Assembly (NCBI RefSeq): GCF_002909445.1
Contig: NZ_PPXC01000012.1
Coordinates: 1 to 64,000 of the forward strand
DNA from: Arthrobacter glacialis
GTDB taxonomy: Bacteria; Actinomycetota; Actinomycetes; Actinomycetales; Micrococcaceae
Direction of reading: 5' to 3'
DNA: 64,000 nucleotides
Both the position numbers and the translations under genes were made by a program. The notes under the pieces are model-generated. The model did not search any database. It saw nothing but the letters and a program-made list of their open reading frames with translations, and was not told the origin of the DNA. How positions within the stretch are numbered: the stretch's first letter is position 1; every line of letters begins with the position of its first letter. Shown piece by piece: positions 18,957 through 28,135 of this stretch.

Positions 18957-19478
18957 CTAGTGAATCAGGGCCTTCAACAGGATCATGGCCACTCCGAGAG
19001 CCGCAGTGGCCAGGCAACCCACAATGCGCATGGTCCAGCTGCTGCCACGCAAGGTGAACGCGCTGTACCCCAGCGCACCCAGAATCACCACACCCAGCCA
19101 GAGAGCCGACCAGATCGCCACGCCGTCGGGAATGATGCGCAAAGCCCCGATCAAAAGCACCACCGAAGGCAGAAGGGCCGAGGTCAGAAACCCTAGGGAT
19201 CGCCGAACAGACTTTCGGAATGCCGCACTGAGACTTGCTTCGTTGCCCGGAACCACGCCGTGGGTCGCGACGGTGCCCGCATACACATGAGCCACCCAAA
19301 ACACGATCACCGTGCCCAAAACGCTCAGAAATGTTTCCCAGGACGTTGCCCCATGGCTTCCCGAAGCCACAATCATGCCGCTGACCAGCAGGGTTCCGTA
19401 GACCGATTCTTCGGTGACGAAACTGGTTCGAGGGTCGCGCGTCAGTGTCCGCTTGACGGGGCCTAAGGGGACGCTCAT
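18957..19478 (-). CDS. Hypothetical four-TM membrane protein
   Basis: Family not recognised. The 173-residue product has four hydrophobic helices (about residues 27-40, 48-72, 98-117 and 121-170 in two parts) and a short charged N-terminus. It begins seven bases after the exporter gene stop, so the two are almost certainly co-transcribed. A role linked to the exporter is possible but not shown by sequence. Confidence 0.7.
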   Translation of the reverse strand: MSVPLGPVKRTLTRDPRTSFVTEESVYGTLLVSGMIVASGSHGATSWETFLSVLGTVIVFWVAHVYAGTVATHGVVPGNEASLSAAFRKSVRRSLGFLTSALLPSVVLLIGALRIIPDGVAIWSALWLGVVILGALGYSAFTLRGSSWTMRIVGCLATAALGVAMILLKALIH

Positions 19479-19485
19479 GACTGCC

Positions 19486-21099
19486 TCATCCCTGTGCGGC
19501 CTTTGTTCGTTGCCGCCCCGCCACTTCCGTGGGGATGCCGCGCGAGAAGAACAGCGACAGCAGGGAAATCACTATCAGCCCAAAGAACGAAATGCGCAGG
19601 GAAGAAAGTTGGGAATCACGGTAGATGGTGGTCAGGGTGGCGGCCTCGGCGCTGTCCAGCCCTGCCTCCAGGGCAATGTCGGCGACTGCCGCTGCCGGCA
19701 CGATGGAAACGCCGCCCTGAGTTTGTTGGCTGATTGTCGCCTTGGTGTCCGGTGGCAGCTCGCTGCTGGCCACGCCGGAGGCGAAGGATGTGGACAAGGC
19801 TCCAATCAGTATGGACCCGATCAGGGCAGTTCCAAGGGAAGAGCCAAGGTTCTGGAACACTCCCTGCAGCCCGCCCACCTCGCTGGTCTCCTTTTCGGTG
19901 ACGCTGGACATGTTGACGTTGCCGAGCTGTGAGGCGAGAAGCCCAAGTGCCGTACCGGCCAGGAACATTCCTGCGGCGAAGAGACCGCTTCTCAGCTCAG
20001 CCGTGGCGGAGCCGAGCAGAATGGCTGCGCTGAAGACAAGAATGACCTGGCCGGTCCGCACAATGCGCAGCGGCGCCCAAATCCGCGACAACCCGGTCCC
20101 GACAATGGAAAACAGGATCAGGGAGATAGAAAGCGGGAAAATCTTCAGTCCAGTCTGCAAGGGATCCAGTCCCAGTGTCATCTGCAAATAGACGGGCACC
20201 ATGAAGAACAATCCGGCAGTCACTGCGTACTGGGCGCCGAGCACCGAAAGCCCGCTGCGCAGCTGGCTGATGGAGAACATCTCCACATGAACCAACGGAG
20301 CATCGCCTCGGCCAACAAGTTGCAGCTGTCGTCGTACGAACGCATAGATCAGTGCCCCTCCAGCGAGCATCAGCCACGCAGTCATGGAGATGCCCAGCGG
20401 TTCGATGGCCACGCCGCCAATTTCCGGAGACTGCAACGGGGCGATCCACCCCCACGTTTTACTCTGCAGCATCCCAAACACCACAAATACCAATCCGAGG
20501 GCGGACAGAAACACGCTGAGCACGTCGATGCGCACGGATTGGCGTACTGTGTTGTCCGTGATCAGCCGGGCGCACAGCACCACGCCCGCCATGATGACAA
20601 CTTCCGCGACAAAGACGTACCGCCAGCTAAAGTACGTGGTCACGAAGCCGCCAATAAGCGGCCCGGCAGCCACCGCGGCACCGGAGACGGCTCCGATGAC
20701 TGCGTAGGCGGTGATGCGTTCCTTGCCTTGATAGTTGTCCGCAACCAGGGCAGCGATGGCAGGTATTACCAGCACAGCGCCCAGCCCTTCAATGATCGAC
20801 CAGCCGAGGAAGAGCACTGCCACGTTGGGGCTGAGGGCTGTGGTGAGGGACCCTAACGCGTAAATGCAGGAGCCGATCACGAAGGCCCTGCGACGCCCCC
20901 AGACATCGCCGAGTTTGGCACCAAGCAGCATCACAGCTGCCATAGTGAGCGTGTAAAACGTAATGGCCGCCTGCATTGCCGCCACAGTGGTGTCCAGGTC
21001 ATCAACTACCGTTGAGATCGACACATTCATCACCGTGCCGTCCAGCACCATCACAAATTGTGCACAGCCGAGAATGATGACGACAGTCCATTTTTTCAT
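19486..21099 (-). CDS. MFS drug exporter, DHA2 (EmrB/QacA) type
   Basis: A 537-residue MFS protein with 14 predicted TM helices. DHA2 signatures are the motif D1-like FVMVLDGTVMNVSI in TM1, motif A KLGDVWGRRRAF between TM2 and TM3, and motif C GAVSGAAVAAGPLIGGF in TM5. The frame continues upstream to 21234, but the ATG at 21099 has GAGGGA upstream and begins at the conserved KKWTVVIILGCAQF. Twenty bases separate it from the regulator stop, indicating an operon with the LAL regulator. Confidence 0.92.
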   Translation of the reverse strand: MKKWTVVIILGCAQFVMVLDGTVMNVSISTVVDDLDTTVAAMQAAITFYTLTMAAVMLLGAKLGDVWGRRRAFVIGSCIYALGSLTTALSPNVAVLFLGWSIIEGLGAVLVIPAIAALVADNYQGKERITAYAVIGAVSGAAVAAGPLIGGFVTTYFSWRYVFVAEVVIMAGVVLCARLITDNTVRQSVRIDVLSVFLSALGLVFVVFGMLQSKTWGWIAPLQSPEIGGVAIEPLGISMTAWLMLAGGALIYAFVRRQLQLVGRGDAPLVHVEMFSISQLRSGLSVLGAQYAVTAGLFFMVPVYLQMTLGLDPLQTGLKIFPLSISLILFSIVGTGLSRIWAPLRIVRTGQVILVFSAAILLGSATAELRSGLFAAGMFLAGTALGLLASQLGNVNMSSVTEKETSEVGGLQGVFQNLGSSLGTALIGSILIGALSTSFASGVASSELPPDTKATISQQTQGGVSIVPAAAVADIALEAGLDSAEAATLTTIYRDSQLSSLRISFFGLIVISLLSLFFSRGIPTEVAGRQRTKAAQG

Positions 21100-21119
21100 C
21101 GAAGGTTCCCTCGTTTCGA

Positions 21120-23528
21120 CTAGAGCAATCCGAGAACTCTTGCTCTCCCTATTGCCGCATCGCGGTTGGTGGCATCGAGCTTGCGGTAAATGTGAACCAT
21201 ATGGGTCTTGATGGTGTTGACCGACACGAAGCAACGATCAGCAAGTTCCACGTTGGTGAAGCGGGTTGGCAGGTAGGACAAGATCTCCAATTCGCGATCG
21301 GTGAGCGGGTCGGGCAGTGCCTGCTGCCGAGGATCAACGGACTGTTGCGCATGCGCCAAAATGATGTCCCGGAACGCTGCCTGTGGGCCTGAGATGTCCC
21401 GCAGCCGCCTCAGAATGACCGGGCCAGCCCGCACAAAAACACCCACAAGTCCGTGTATCTCGGCCATCTTGACGGCGTCTCCCAGATGGCGCCTGGCCTC
21501 AAACGGTTCGTTGTCACAGGTCGCGACCCAGGAAAGGAGAATGTGGCATTGCACGACGGCGAGAGGATCAGGGTCCAGGACGAGTTCCGGCCATGAACCC
21601 ACGATGCCGCGAGCCCTCTCAGGATCACCCAAGGTTAACGAGGAAACCGCTCGTTCAAAAAGCATTGTCGACAACGATTCCGGTTCTTCCTGATCCTGCG
21701 GGAAACTGGTAGCAGGCATGCGCAGAGGTTCCGCCTCGGCCGGCAAGTCGGCGTCGCCTCGGCGCAAAGACGTCATCACCGCTGCCAAGTAGGCGTCGGT
21801 GACTGAACGATCGGCGAGCATGCCGGCTTCACGGGCACTCAGTAGTGCCTCGCAGATCAGTGACTCGGCACGCTTGACCTTGCCGCACCAGGCTTCCAGC
21901 AAGGACAACGTGCTGAGCGCACCGACTCTTTCGTGCGAGCCGGCTGCAGCCTCCCCTAGGCCCTGGACCAGCAGTTCCCGTGCCTGATCAATCTGGCCCG
22001 CCAGTAGGAAGGCCCGGCCCCCAGCAACAAGCACATCCAGCCGACCAGCGGAATTCTGGGGGGCGCCCAATTCGTCACCTGTGGCCGCGATGCAGGGCTT
22101 GTCGGCGGACGGGAATTCGCGAATTTGCCTGCACGCGGCAGCTGCGGTCAACTCCGGTCTTGTAGCCAGCAATATCTGGGCCGCCAGGAATCCTGCATCC
22201 GAGGACCTCCTATTGCGTGCCCCTAGCTGATCACCAGCGGGGCCGTCCTGGTCCAAAAACATGCCCAAGCCTCCACCGTCCTCCAGCGCCAGTGTCCCCA
22301 ACAATAGATCAGCATCAATGTAATTGGAGCGGGTGGACTCCGGGACCCGCAGCAACCACCCAACAACAGTTGGCATGTCGCCATTCACCAGGACTTCGAA
22401 GGCATTCGAGAGCATAGCCTCCAATGCCCGCTCCCAGAATCGTCCCCGCAGCAGGTATTCGATGGCTTCCTTGGCGCGGCCCCTGGCCAACTGCCAGTCG
22501 GCAGCCACACTGAGAATGCTGCGTTCGTCCGTGCTGCCCCCGGCGCGTAGTTGTGAGCGCAACAAATCACGAAAGAGGTGGTGAAACCTGTACCACTCGC
22601 GGCGCGAGTCCAGTTCCATCAGGAAAATGGAGTCCCCGTGCAATTGTTCAAGAATCGACTGCGCGTCGTCACGGCCTGTCACCGCATGGACGAGTCCGGC
22701 GCACATGTCCTCCAACACCGACATCCGCAGGAGAATTTCGCGTTGGTCAAAGGGCAGGGCTTCCAACACTTCCTCAGCAAGGTAGTCGGCCACCAGCCGG
22801 TCACTGCCACCGAACGCCGCAACAAATGCATCCGGGTCAGGAACCTGCCGTAGGTTCAATCCCGCCAGCTGTAATCCGGCTGCCCAGCCCTCCGTCCGCG
22901 CATGCAATGCCCGGACGGAGGGCGTGCTGAGCCGATGCCCGGTGGTCCGCTCCAGCAACTGGGCCGCCTCTTCGGCGGTAAAAGCGAGCTCGACGTTCCT
23001 GAGTTCCAAAAGTTCGTCGCTCAAGCGGTATTGACTCAGTGCGATCGGCGGATCGGCGCGCGAAGCCAGGACTACGTGGATGTTCCCGGGGGCTTGCAAC
23101 AGCAACTCGCCAAGATCGTCAATAAGGTCAACGTTGGACAGTCGTTGCGCATCGTCCACGACAATGACGACCTCCGGCATGCGTCCCAGGGCTGCCACCA
23201 GGACTGAAATGACGGGCTCTCCAAGTCCACCCTCAGAGAAGGTGGACAGCGCCGACACCTTGGCAATGGCCGGATCCACCGCTGCCAGTGCCTCCACCAG
23301 TCGGTGGACAAAGCGTGCCGGGTCGTCATCGGCGGCCTCGATGCGGAACATGGCGATGGCGCGCCCCGTCTGCTGTGCGGCCCATTGCCGCAGCAGCGTC
23401 GACTTCCCAGCACCGGCCTGCGCGATGATCAAAGTCAGGCGGCATTGCAGCGCTTTGTCCAGTTCGGCACATAATCGGGGCCGGTCAATAAGGTGGGCCG
23501 GCCCCATGTGTTCCGAAGAAGTCATCAT
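21120..23528 (-). CDS. LAL-type (MalT-like) LuxR transcriptional regulator
   Basis: An 802-residue large ATP-binding LuxR regulator. The P-loop AQAGAGKST is at residues 36-44 and a Walker B-like VVIVVDDAQRL at about 118-128. The helical middle part resembles MalT/TPR repeats, and the C-terminal LuxR helix-turn-helix (LTDRELEILSYL...NTIKTHMVHIYRKL) covers about 735-795. Such proteins bind an inducer, hydrolyse ATP and activate neighbouring genes. The adjacent exporter in the same operon is the likely target, an arrangement that would make the unit autoregulatory. Confidence 0.92.
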   Translation of the reverse strand: MMTSSEHMGPAHLIDRPRLCAELDKALQCRLTLIIAQAGAGKSTLLRQWAAQQTGRAIAMFRIEAADDDPARFVHRLVEALAAVDPAIAKVSALSTFSEGGLGEPVISVLVAALGRMPEVVIVVDDAQRLSNVDLIDDLGELLLQAPGNIHVVLASRADPPIALSQYRLSDELLELRNVELAFTAEEAAQLLERTTGHRLSTPSVRALHARTEGWAAGLQLAGLNLRQVPDPDAFVAAFGGSDRLVADYLAEEVLEALPFDQREILLRMSVLEDMCAGLVHAVTGRDDAQSILEQLHGDSIFLMELDSRREWYRFHHLFRDLLRSQLRAGGSTDERSILSVAADWQLARGRAKEAIEYLLRGRFWERALEAMLSNAFEVLVNGDMPTVVGWLLRVPESTRSNYIDADLLLGTLALEDGGGLGMFLDQDGPAGDQLGARNRRSSDAGFLAAQILLATRPELTAAAACRQIREFPSADKPCIAATGDELGAPQNSAGRLDVLVAGGRAFLLAGQIDQARELLVQGLGEAAAGSHERVGALSTLSLLEAWCGKVKRAESLICEALLSAREAGMLADRSVTDAYLAAVMTSLRRGDADLPAEAEPLRMPATSFPQDQEEPESLSTMLFERAVSSLTLGDPERARGIVGSWPELVLDPDPLAVVQCHILLSWVATCDNEPFEARRHLGDAVKMAEIHGLVGVFVRAGPVILRRLRDISGPQAAFRDIILAHAQQSVDPRQQALPDPLTDRELEILSYLPTRFTNVELADRCFVSVNTIKTHMVHIYRKLDATNRDAAIGRARVLGLL

Positions 23529-23594
23529 CTTTTCTCCCCATCCACGCTTAGTGTGTCACCGCAGTTGTTGGAGGGCAAGAGTTTGATTGTTTGG

Positions 23595-24014
23595 CTACTG
23601 TTCGGCGTGACGCTCGTCCCAATGGGCCAGAAGTGCATAGAGAACCAGTACATCAATGGCGATGACTATAAACGACCACCAGGGCTGGACCGGCACCAGA
23701 AGCATTTGGACAATTGTGCTGAGGATCACCAGCACAATGGCAACGACGCGCGCCCACGTGGCGCCCACAAAGAGGGAAATCGATGTGAGGATCAGCAGCA
23801 CTCCAATCAAGAGGTTCCACCAGCCCCAACCGGTGGCGTCGAAGAGGAACAAGTCGCCGTCCACAACCGTGTAGTACGTGCTCGGGCCGATAAGGGCAAC
23901 GAGGCCCTGAATGGCGCTGAAGATGCCGCTGACGAGAAGGATTACACCGGCGAAGGGGATCCAGGCAGTCGGGTGCGTTGAGGTGACGTTGCTCGTTGAC
24001 CTGATGGTACTCAT
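23595..24014 (-). CDS. DUF7144-like four-TM membrane protein
   Basis: A 139-residue protein with four TM helices: GVILLVSGIFSAIQGLVAL, WWNLLIGVLLILTSISLFVGA, VVAIVLVILSTIVQMLL and FIVIAIDVLVLYALLAHW. The TYYTVVDGDLFLFDATGWGWWNLLIG stretch between the first two is the hallmark I associate with DUF7144. No function is known. It is separated by 66 bases from the LAL regulator downstream and by 168 bases from the K+ channel gene upstream. Confidence 0.75.
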   Translation of the reverse strand: MSTIRSTSNVTSTHPTAWIPFAGVILLVSGIFSAIQGLVALIGPSTYYTVVDGDLFLFDATGWGWWNLLIGVLLILTSISLFVGATWARVVAIVLVILSTIVQMLLVPVQPWWSFIVIAIDVLVLYALLAHWDERHAEQ

Positions 24015-24182
24015 GTGCCGACCTCTTTCAATTGTTTAATCGTGTTCGCTGCGTCCCGTCAAGCCGACGGTGCACCAGTGGTGCCGGCTGGCCAGCACCA
24101 CTGCTGCCCATATTCCTCCCTAGCTGCCATCTTTCCCTCACCCACATCGGATGATGCTTTGCGCACCCCACCCCAGCCCCGG

Positions 24183-24866
24183 TCAGCGCTCGGTGGGTGG
24201 CTTCCACCCCGACACCACGCGGGCGACTGCTATCACCAGAAAAAGCTGCCCCGCGATGGCCTCGGCAATGGCAACGCTCTGAACACCCGCCCCGCTGGGG
24301 ACCTTGTCGCCATACCCCGTTGTGGTGAGTGTGGTGAAAGAAAAGAACATCTGGCTCGTCAGCGACTCAACCTGCCCGTCTCCGAAGATCGGCGAGGCTG
24401 ATGTCAGGGCAATGAAGTTATAGACGAAGGTGAAGAACATGCCAACCAGAATGTAGGCGGCGATTGCTGCCAGCAGGGACTGACCATCCACATGCTTCTT
24501 CCTCACCTGGTGGGCAATAATCACTACCGGGGCAGCGAGGTAGGCCAGCATCGACGCACCAGAAAGTACAATATCCAGCAGGTGCCCCTGTGCCCCGATG
24601 AGCCAAACGATGGTCACTGCCACAGCTGCCGTCGACAACGTGATCATGCCGGCCCTGCGAATGCCCGGCTTCGCCTCCGCCACCCAAAGTATCAAGGCAA
24701 CTGTGGCTAGCTGGACAAGCAACGCGACGGCGCTGGGGTTCGCCGTTCCCTGCGCCGCGCACACAGCGTACGACACAACTATCGAGGGCAGCACCAACCA
24801 ATAGCCAAAGCGGAAGACGGGCGTGCGCCCACCTGCCGAGCCCGGCAGCGAACTCGTCGCGGTCAC
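24183..24866 (-). CDS. Two-pore-domain-like potassium channel protein
   Basis: A 227-residue membrane protein with several N-terminal helices and a C-terminal pore module: outer helix, pore loop with selectivity filter TTTGYGDKVP near residue 185, and inner helix ending in VVSGWK. The filter is complete, so K+ selectivity is expected. No RCK/TrkA-N domain is fused. The GTG start at 24866 overlaps the stop of the AI-2E-type gene by four bases (GTGA), so the two are translated together. Confidence 0.85.
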   Translation of the reverse strand: MTATSSLPGSAGGRTPVFRFGYWLVLPSIVVSYAVCAAQGTANPSAVALLVQLATVALILWVAEAKPGIRRAGMITLSTAAVAVTIVWLIGAQGHLLDIVLSGASMLAYLAAPVVIIAHQVRKKHVDGQSLLAAIAAYILVGMFFTFVYNFIALTSASPIFGDGQVESLTSQMFFSFTTLTTTGYGDKVPSGAGVQSVAIAEAIAGQLFLVIAVARVVSGWKPPTER

Positions 24867-26056
24867 CGCAGTGGCTTGTCTGGAGCAGATCCCCGCTTAC
24901 CAGCCCGAGCCCGAGCCCGGGCCGCGCTGTGCGCGAGCTGCCGGGTGTGCTTGCTTTCCACGTCCTCCTGTTTCTTGATGCTTCTGGTCTCCCCCGTCGG
25001 TCCTAGTGCCGGACGCCAGAAACGGGCACTAGGATCCGAGTCAATCAGCAACGCTTTTCCGAACAGTGTGAAGGGAATTGCCAGAATCGCCCCAACAGGA
25101 CCCATGACGACAGCCCAGAACAATACTGAAAAGAATGTGACGGACTGGCTGAGCGACACCGCCTGGCCCACAACCCGTGGCTGGATGATCGACTGAACCA
25201 CGGCATTGATCACGGCATAAATGACAACGACGGCGATCAGAGTCGGCCAACCTCCAACAAGGAAGCCGAAGACCATCGGTGGGACGAGCGCAAAGAAATA
25301 GCCCACATTGGGGATGAAGCTGCACAGAAAGGCCAGAAGACCCCACAATAACGCCGCAGGGACGTGCATTATCCAAAGCGCCAGTGCGTTAAGGACTCCC
25401 TGGACAATGCCAAGTCCTGTTGTCACCACCATGTAGCGGCGCACATTGGACGCATAGTCTGTGAGGGCAGTCACCAGATCAGGCGCCTTTGCGCCCAGCT
25501 GATGAAGAATCGTCGGAACGTACACGGCGTCGGCGGACATGAGGATCATCATGGTCAGCACTATGACCAAGGCCCCCGAAATGCTGAACACGCCGCCCAC
25601 GGCGTCCGTGACAAGCGCCATGACGTTCCTCGGGTCGATGCTGCTCACCAGTGCGGACACCTGGTCCTGGCTGATTCCAAGGGAACCCAACCGCACACCG
25701 ATGTTCTGGCCCATCTCCTCGAACTGGCTGGCGTACCGGGGCAGCATCTCCACGAAATGTCCAACGGCGATGAAGACCGTCACAACGAACCCGGCCAGGA
25801 ACGCGAACATCACCGCGATGACCGCTCCCGTGGCCAAACCCTGCGGCACCCCCCGCTTCTGGACGTAGGCCCTCGCCGGATGAGCGCAGATAGTCAGGAT
25901 GAGCGTGAGTAGCACCGGTGCCAGAATTCCGCGCAGGCCGCTAATACCGATGGCTACGATGGTCGCCGAGGCGAGCCCAAGTAGTACGACAACTCCCCGG
26001 GGAAGCGCTCCAGACGTGTGTGGCATGTGATTCGCCCCGATCTCCACTGCACCCAT
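24863..26056 (-). CDS. AI-2E/PerM-family membrane protein
   Basis: A 397-residue protein of the AI-2E (UPF0118, PerM) family with about eight TM helices. The large soluble loop after TM3 (VEMLPRYASQFEEMGQNIG...) is typical, and the second half has the conserved LAFLCSFIPNVGYFFALVPP and INAVVQSIIQPRVVGQAVSLS segments. The basic tail after residue 350 is variable. Members include AI-2 exporters and Na+/H+ antiporters, so the family name should not be read as quorum sensing. Start is uncertain between 26056 and an ATG at 26026. Confidence 0.85.
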   Translation of the reverse strand: MGAVEIGANHMPHTSGALPRGVVVLLGLASATIVAIGISGLRGILAPVLLTLILTICAHPARAYVQKRGVPQGLATGAVIAVMFAFLAGFVVTVFIAVGHFVEMLPRYASQFEEMGQNIGVRLGSLGISQDQVSALVSSIDPRNVMALVTDAVGGVFSISGALVIVLTMMILMSADAVYVPTILHQLGAKAPDLVTALTDYASNVRRYMVVTTGLGIVQGVLNALALWIMHVPAALLWGLLAFLCSFIPNVGYFFALVPPMVFGFLVGGWPTLIAVVVIYAVINAVVQSIIQPRVVGQAVSLSQSVTFFSVLFWAVVMGPVGAILAIPFTLFGKALLIDSDPSARFWRPALGPTGETRSIKKQEDVESKHTRQLAHSAARARARAGKRGSAPDKPLR

Positions 26057-26136
26057 GCACGAAAGTTTTGACGCACAGCGGTGCTCTCGACTACTGGCAT
26101 CGTATGGAGCTCAACCCCACATTGCGTCATACCAGA

Positions 26137-26188
26137 TGGGTGATGCCCGCAATCAGCCGCTGACGCTCACCCTTGGTGGGTGATGCCC
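26137..26188. repeat. Paired direct repeat TGGGTGATGCCC, 40 bp apart
   Basis: Identical 12-mers at 26137-26148 and 26177-26188 lie between the divergent AI-2E gene and SHOCT gene. The 40-base period places both on the same face of the DNA, as expected for an activator or repressor site. A related TGGGTGATG lies at about 18940, upstream of the DUF998 gene. Confidence 0.5.
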
Positions 26189-26275
26189 CCGGGCCAACAG
26201 CAACGCTAAGTTCAAGCCATTCGCACGGACCGCCGGGCGATCCGCTAAGCACAAATGAGCGAAAGGGTTACTGTC

Positions 26276-26674
26276 ATGAATTTCTGGGACTTTCTCGGCT
26301 TTCTCTTCTGGAGCTACATCTTCATCTCCTACCTGATGTTCTTGTTTTGGATCCTTGGGGACATCTTCCGCGACAACACCTTGAACGGGTGGTTGAAGGC
26401 CGTCTGGATACTGTGCCTCATTGCCTTCCCCTTCATCACAGCTCTGATCTATTTGATCGCTCGCGGTCAAGGGATGAGCCAACGCCAGACGGCACAGGTG
26501 CAGCGCTCCATGTCTGAGACGGAGTCTTACATTCGATCCGTCGCTTCGAGTTCGCCGGCCGATGAAATCTCCAAGGCCAAGTCGCTGCTGGACTCTGGAG
26601 CCATCAGCCAGGATGAGTTTGAAGCACTAAAGGCACGTACACTGTCCGGCACGCAACATCACACAGCTGTCTAG
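26276..26674 (+). CDS. SHOCT-domain membrane protein
   Basis: A 132-residue protein: two N-terminal TM helices (WSYIFISYLMFLFWILGDIF; AVWILCLIAFPFITALIYLI), a glutamine/serine-rich linker, and a C-terminal SHOCT helix pair (EISKAKSLLDSGAISQDEFEALKARTL). SHOCT is an oligomerisation domain often attached to phage-shock- and envelope-linked proteins. The frame opens at 26255 but I choose the ATG at 26276, eight bases after AAAGGG. It precedes the DUF2252 gene by 21 bases. Confidence 0.85.
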   Translation: MNFWDFLGFLFWSYIFISYLMFLFWILGDIFRDNTLNGWLKAVWILCLIAFPFITALIYLIARGQGMSQRQTAQVQRSMSETESYIRSVASSSPADEISKAKSLLDSGAISQDEFEALKARTLSGTQHHTAV

Positions 26675-26695
26675 CTGCCATTCACCGAGGACCCC

Positions 26696-28117
26696 ATGGA
26701 CACCCCATCACCCACGTTCGGCGCCTTCCACGCCCGAGCTGTTGCCGGTCGCCAGGCGCGTCAGAGCGCTCCTCGATCCGCTCACTCGGCGTGGAACGCC
26801 GGGCCCCAGCGGCAAGATCCCATCGCCGTGTTTAGGGAACAGGGAGCCTCCCGAGTGCCCGAACTCATTCCCATTCGACATGCACGGATGATGGCCTCCC
26901 CTTTTACCTTCTTTCGCGGCGCCGCGGCACTGATGGCCATGGATCTTGCGGGGACTCCGGATTCAGGTATTACCGTTCAACTGTGCGGCGATGCTCATCT
27001 GTCGAACTTTGGGTTGTTCGCCAGCCCGGAGCGGGCGTTGATCTTCGATATCAATGACTTTGACGAGACACTGCCTGGGCCCTGGGAATGGGATGTCAAA
27101 CGGCTGGCAGCGAGTTTCGAAGTTGCGGGACGGCACCGCGGATTCTCCAACGCCAAGCGAAACGCGATCGTATGTGCCGTGGTGCGTGGCTACCGGGACC
27201 GGATGCACGCCGCAGCGACGGCCCCTGTTTTGACGGCGTGGTATGACCGGGTGGACGCTGGGCAGGTGGGTGCTTGGCTGCGCCTGCAGGACAAGGAAGA
27301 GCGTGCGAACAAGAAGGTGCTCAAACGCACCGAGAACTTAATCGCCAAGGCGCGCACCCGGGACAGCCTGCGCGCGTTCGCCAAGCTGGTTGAGGTTTCC
27401 AATGGTGATCTGCGCATCAAGGCTGATCCTCCCCTGGTCACGCCACTGGCCGATCTCACACCACCTGGCCGCGAAAGGGAACAAAATACTACGGCCATGG
27501 CAGAGCTCCTACGGTCGTACCAAACCACTCTGGTACATCAAAATCATCCAATCAAGGAATTTCACTTCGTCGACATGGCCCGAAAGGTGGTTGGCGTCGG
27601 AAGCGTTGGCACCAGGGCCTGGATTCTGCTTCTTTGCGGCCGGGGCAACGATGATCCACTGCTACTGCAAGCTAAGGAGGCCCAGGCTTCCGTGCTCGAA
27701 CGCTTCCTTCCCGCCAGCAAATATGAAAGCCACGGAGAACGCGTTGTGAGGGGACAGCGACTTATGCAGTCTGCCAGCGACATCTTCCTCGGCTGGCAGC
27801 AAGCGGAGTCTTTCGATGGGCAGTTGCGCGACTTTTACATACGCCAGTTGCATGATTGGAAAGGCTCGGCAGACATTGAGTCAATGCCCGCATCAGGGGC
27901 ACTCTTGTATGCCCAGCTCTGCGGGGAAACCTTGGCCAGGGCCCATGCTCGAACGGGTGACAGGGTGGCAATTGCTGCCTATCTGGGGACAAGCGACCGT
28001 TTCGATCGCGCCATTGCCCGGTTCTCAACCATCTACGCGGACCAAAATGAAATCGACTATGCGGAGTTTTGCCGCGCCATCGCCGATGGCCGGCTTGAGA
28101 AACCTGCAACGCCCTAG
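26696..28117 (+). CDS. DUF2252 protein
   Basis: A 473-residue cytoplasmic protein of the DUF2252 family. Typical stretches are HARMMASPFTFFRGAAALMAMDLA, CGDAHLSNFGLFASPE with FDINDFDETLPGPWEWDVKRLAAS (kinase-like H..D and D..D motifs), KEFHFVDMARKVVGVGSVGTRAW, and GQRLMQSASDIFLGW. The pattern resembles an aminoglycoside-phosphotransferase-like fold, but activity is unknown. Full length. It lies in a plus-strand run SHOCT-DUF2252-membrane protein, with 18 bases to the next gene. Confidence 0.85.
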   Translation: MDTPSPTFGAFHARAVAGRQARQSAPRSAHSAWNAGPQRQDPIAVFREQGASRVPELIPIRHARMMASPFTFFRGAAALMAMDLAGTPDSGITVQLCGDAHLSNFGLFASPERALIFDINDFDETLPGPWEWDVKRLAASFEVAGRHRGFSNAKRNAIVCAVVRGYRDRMHAAATAPVLTAWYDRVDAGQVGAWLRLQDKEERANKKVLKRTENLIAKARTRDSLRAFAKLVEVSNGDLRIKADPPLVTPLADLTPPGREREQNTTAMAELLRSYQTTLVHQNHPIKEFHFVDMARKVVGVGSVGTRAWILLLCGRGNDDPLLLQAKEAQASVLERFLPASKYESHGERVVRGQRLMQSASDIFLGWQQAESFDGQLRDFYIRQLHDWKGSADIESMPASGALLYAQLCGETLARAHARTGDRVAIAAYLGTSDRFDRAIARFSTIYADQNEIDYAEFCRAIADGRLEKPATP

Positions 28118-28135
28118 GCGAGGAGCAGTGTTGTC

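Noticed and set aside
24863-26056. AI-2E protein as an autoinducer exporter paired with luxS
   Set aside because: It is 8 kb from luxS, coupled to a K+ channel, and the family is functionally mixed; a quorum-sensing link is not supported.
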